DNA of 7,465 nt, taken from contig JAJONK010000126.1 of assembly GCA_021323355.1 (NCBI GenBank), forward strand, positions 1-7,465, in the 5' to 3' direction. A model generated the notes under the pieces. It did no database searches. It worked only from the letters and a program-made list of their open reading frames with translations, and was not told the DNA's origin. A program made the position numbers and the translations under genes. How positions within the stretch are numbered: position 1 is the stretch's first letter; every line of letters begins with the position of its first letter. Positions 6,004 to 7,465 of the stretch are shown here, one piece after another. Source of the stretch: Deltaproteobacteria bacterium (GTDB taxonomy: Bacteria; Desulfobacterota; Binatia; UBA9968).

Positions 6004-6921
6004 ATGCTCGCACCACACAGACCACGCCTTTATACCGCATTATTGATAATCCTCTGCCTGCTTGGCTGCGCTGATTCCGGCAAATCGGCTAAGGTGCTTC
6101 GCGTCGGCTTCGTACCGGCGGAAGATGCTCAACAAGTAATGCAAAACGCTCAGCCCATCGTCGACTTACTGCAAAAACAATTGGGTATGGAAATTCAACC
6201 CTTCGTCGCGGCGGATTATACCGGCGTTGTCGAAGCGCTCCGGGTTAACAAACTCGATGTCGCCTTCTTGACCCCCGCCTCATACGTTTTAGCGAAGAAC
6301 GAAGCTAACGTGAAGGTCGTTCTTAAGTCCGAGCGCAAGGGAATCGCCTCATACTATGCGGCAATCATCACCAGAGCAGACAGCGGCATCCAAAGGCTCG
6401 AGGACCTGCGCGGCAAAACTTTCGCTTTCGGTGACGCGCTATCAACCACGGGCAACATTTTCCCGCGTAAGATGTTCAAGGAACGCGGCATCGATCCGGT
6501 TCGTGACTTCAAACAGATTCTGTATTCAGGGGGGCATGATGCGACGGTGCTCGCCGTGCTCAATGGCAAAGTCGACGCCGGTGCAACCTATGCTAATTCG
6601 CCCGACGGCGATGATACCGCATGGATGCGCTATCTGAAGAATCCCGAGGACGTGAACAAGATCCGGGCGATTGCTTTCTCCGAGCCGATTCCGGCAGACA
6701 ATTTAGTGATCAACGGCAATCTCGATGAAGCCATCGCGAAAAAAGTGGAAGAGATTTTTTTGCAGCTGAGTGGCGATCCTAAAGGCAAGCAGATGATGCG
6801 GGATCTCTACCAGATCGACGGTTTCGTTCCCGCCACTGATCGAGACTATGATTCGGTGCGTCAAGCTTTCGACATTGCCGGTATCCCCCTAAAAGCAAGC
6901 TTGCAAAGAAAACAGCCGTGA
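6004..6921 (+). CDS. phnD: Phosphonate/phosphite/phosphate-type ABC transporter binding lipoprotein
   Basis: Periplasmic binding component of a PhnCDE-type importer. The N-terminal signal MLAPHRPRLYTALLIILCLLGC ends in the lipobox LLGC, with Cys22 as the lipid-anchored first mature residue. The mature part follows the PhnD family: LRVGFVPAED (32-41), LDVAFLTPASYVLA (84-97), the anion-binding turn ALSTTGNIFPRKM (145-157), YSGGHDATVLAVLNGKVDAGATY (174-196) and the closing FVPATDRDYDSVRQAFDIAGI. Its 305 residues are usual. ATG 6004 is the only plausible start, because stop codons in this frame at 5956 and 5992 close the space upstream; no ribosome binding site is visible. The 75-base gap after the TPR gene shows no clear promoter or terminator. 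The next gene, phnC, overlaps by four bases. The ligand cannot be fixed: phosphonate, phosphite and phosphate binders share this family. Confidence 0.93.
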   Translation: MLAPHRPRLYTALLIILCLLGCADSGKSAKVLRVGFVPAEDAQQVMQNAQPIVDLLQKQLGMEIQPFVAADYTGVVEALRVNKLDVAFLTPASYVLAKNEANVKVVLKSERKGIASYYAAIITRADSGIQRLEDLRGKTFAFGDALSTTGNIFPRKMFKERGIDPVRDFKQILYSGGHDATVLAVLNGKVDAGATYANSPDGDDTAWMRYLKNPEDVNKIRAIAFSEPIPADNLVINGNLDEAIAKKVEEIFLQLSGDPKGKQMMRDLYQIDGFVPATDRDYDSVRQAFDIAGIPLKASLQRKQP

Positions 6922-7465
6922 TCATTCTAGAAATCGAGGATCTCCATAAATCCTACGATAGCAATGTTCCGGTGCTCTGCGGCATCAATTTATCCGTTCA
7001 TCGCGGCGAATTCCTCGGCATCATCGGGCTCAGCGGCTCGGGAAAATCGACTTTGCTGCGCTGCATTAACCGGCTCGTCGAGCCCAGCTCCGGGCATATC
7101 CGATTGCCCATGGGGCTGATTACAGGAAACGGCGCCGGCACGCTGGTCGATGTCGTGCGGTTGAAGCAAACCGAGCTACGACGGCTCAGACGCAAGGTCG
7201 GCATGATTTTTCAACAGTTCAACATCATCAAGCGTTTGTCGGTCATCGAAAATGTTCTGTCCGGAGGGTTGGGTTATCAATCGGCGCTGCGCAGCACGTT
7301 GCGAAGTTTTACCCGCGAGGAAAAGCGCAAGGCTCTAATCAATCTTAATCGCGTGGGACTGCTGGATCATGCCTACCGCCGCGCCGACGAGCTCAGCGGC
7401 GGTGAACAGCAACGAGTGGCGATCGCTCGCACTTTGATGCAAGAGCCGGCGCTTATTCTCGCCGA
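6918..7465 (+). CDS. phnC: Phosphonate-type ABC transporter ATP-binding protein, 5' part (3' end outside window)
   Basis: Cytoplasmic ATPase of the PhnCDE importer. The GTG start (6918) overlaps the phnD stop (GTGA), so translation is probably coupled; no ribosome binding site is seen. The window holds 182 residues. Visible are the A-loop Tyr13, Walker A GLSGSGKST (37-45), Q-loop FQQFN with Gln99, the family stretch RLSVIENVLSGGLGY (106-120), and the ABC signature LSGGEQQRVAIAR (159-171). The sequence ends in Walker B (PALILA), just before its aspartate; the D-loop and H-loop are outside. The region around residues 64-80 (PMGLITGNGAGTLVDVV) is roughly ten residues longer than the beta-hairpin usual in PhnC. 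The permease phnE is expected downstream. No C-P lyase gene is in view, so the transporter's pathway is open. Confidence 0.95.
   Translation, partial: MIILEIEDLHKSYDSNVPVLCGINLSVHRGEFLGIIGLSGSGKSTLLRCINRLVEPSSGHIRLPMGLITGNGAGTLVDVVRLKQTELRRLRRKVGMIFQQFNIIKRLSVIENVLSGGLGYQSALRSTLRSFTREEKRKALINLNRVGLLDHAYRRADELSGGEQQRVAIARTLMQEPALILA

Noticed and set aside
1..7465. Insertion sequences, prophage, CRISPR, tRNA or rRNA genes, riboswitches
   Set aside because: No transposase or phage gene, no spaced repeat array and no tRNA-like or rRNA segment was seen; all gaps between genes are shorter than 100 bases.

Overview
The window is an ordinary chromosomal stretch, about 7.5 kb, with every gene on the + strand and short gaps between genes. 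It runs: 3' part of topA (DNA topoisomerase I, reading frame broken), trmFO (folate/FAD-dependent tRNA m5U54 methyltransferase), a short Ppx/GppA phosphatase, an HU-family DNA-binding protein, ilvE (branched-chain aminotransferase), a YciA-type acyl-CoA thioesterase, an exported TPR protein resembling eukaryotic RMDN proteins, phnD (phosphonate-type binding lipoprotein) and the 5' part of phnC (its ABC ATPase). Both window edges cut a gene.

The organism is a bacterium of moderate to moderately high G+C. TrmFO instead of TrmA, the topA-trmFO neighbourhood, the ~311-residue Ppx/GppA protein and the style of the HU, IlvE and PhnC proteins suggest a deltaproteobacterial or related lineage (Desulfobacterota, Myxococcota, Binatota, NC10 and similar). 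This is inference from family knowledge; no phylogenetic marker was compared.

Region 1-3253 looks like one transcription unit: topA, trmFO and ppx follow with a 4-base gap and a 3-base overlap. Region 3254-3671 is a self-contained HU unit, with a TTGACA promoter, a strong AGGAGG ribosome binding site and a textbook intrinsic terminator. Region 3672-5928 holds ilvE, the thioesterase and the TPR gene, closely packed and probably co-transcribed. Region 5929-7465 holds phnD-phnC, overlapping by 4 bases and coding for the start of an ABC importer whose permease would lie beyond the window.

The most notable observation is in topA. An imperfect 35-bp tandem duplication (513-579) shifts the frame and separates the first C-terminal zinc finger from the other three. 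It may be a real frameshift, an in-frame 12-residue repeat that lost one base, or a sequencing or assembly error. The second is the bacterial RMDN-like TPR protein. I found no mobile element, CRISPR array, RNA gene or clear new biological system; most of the window is housekeeping genes.
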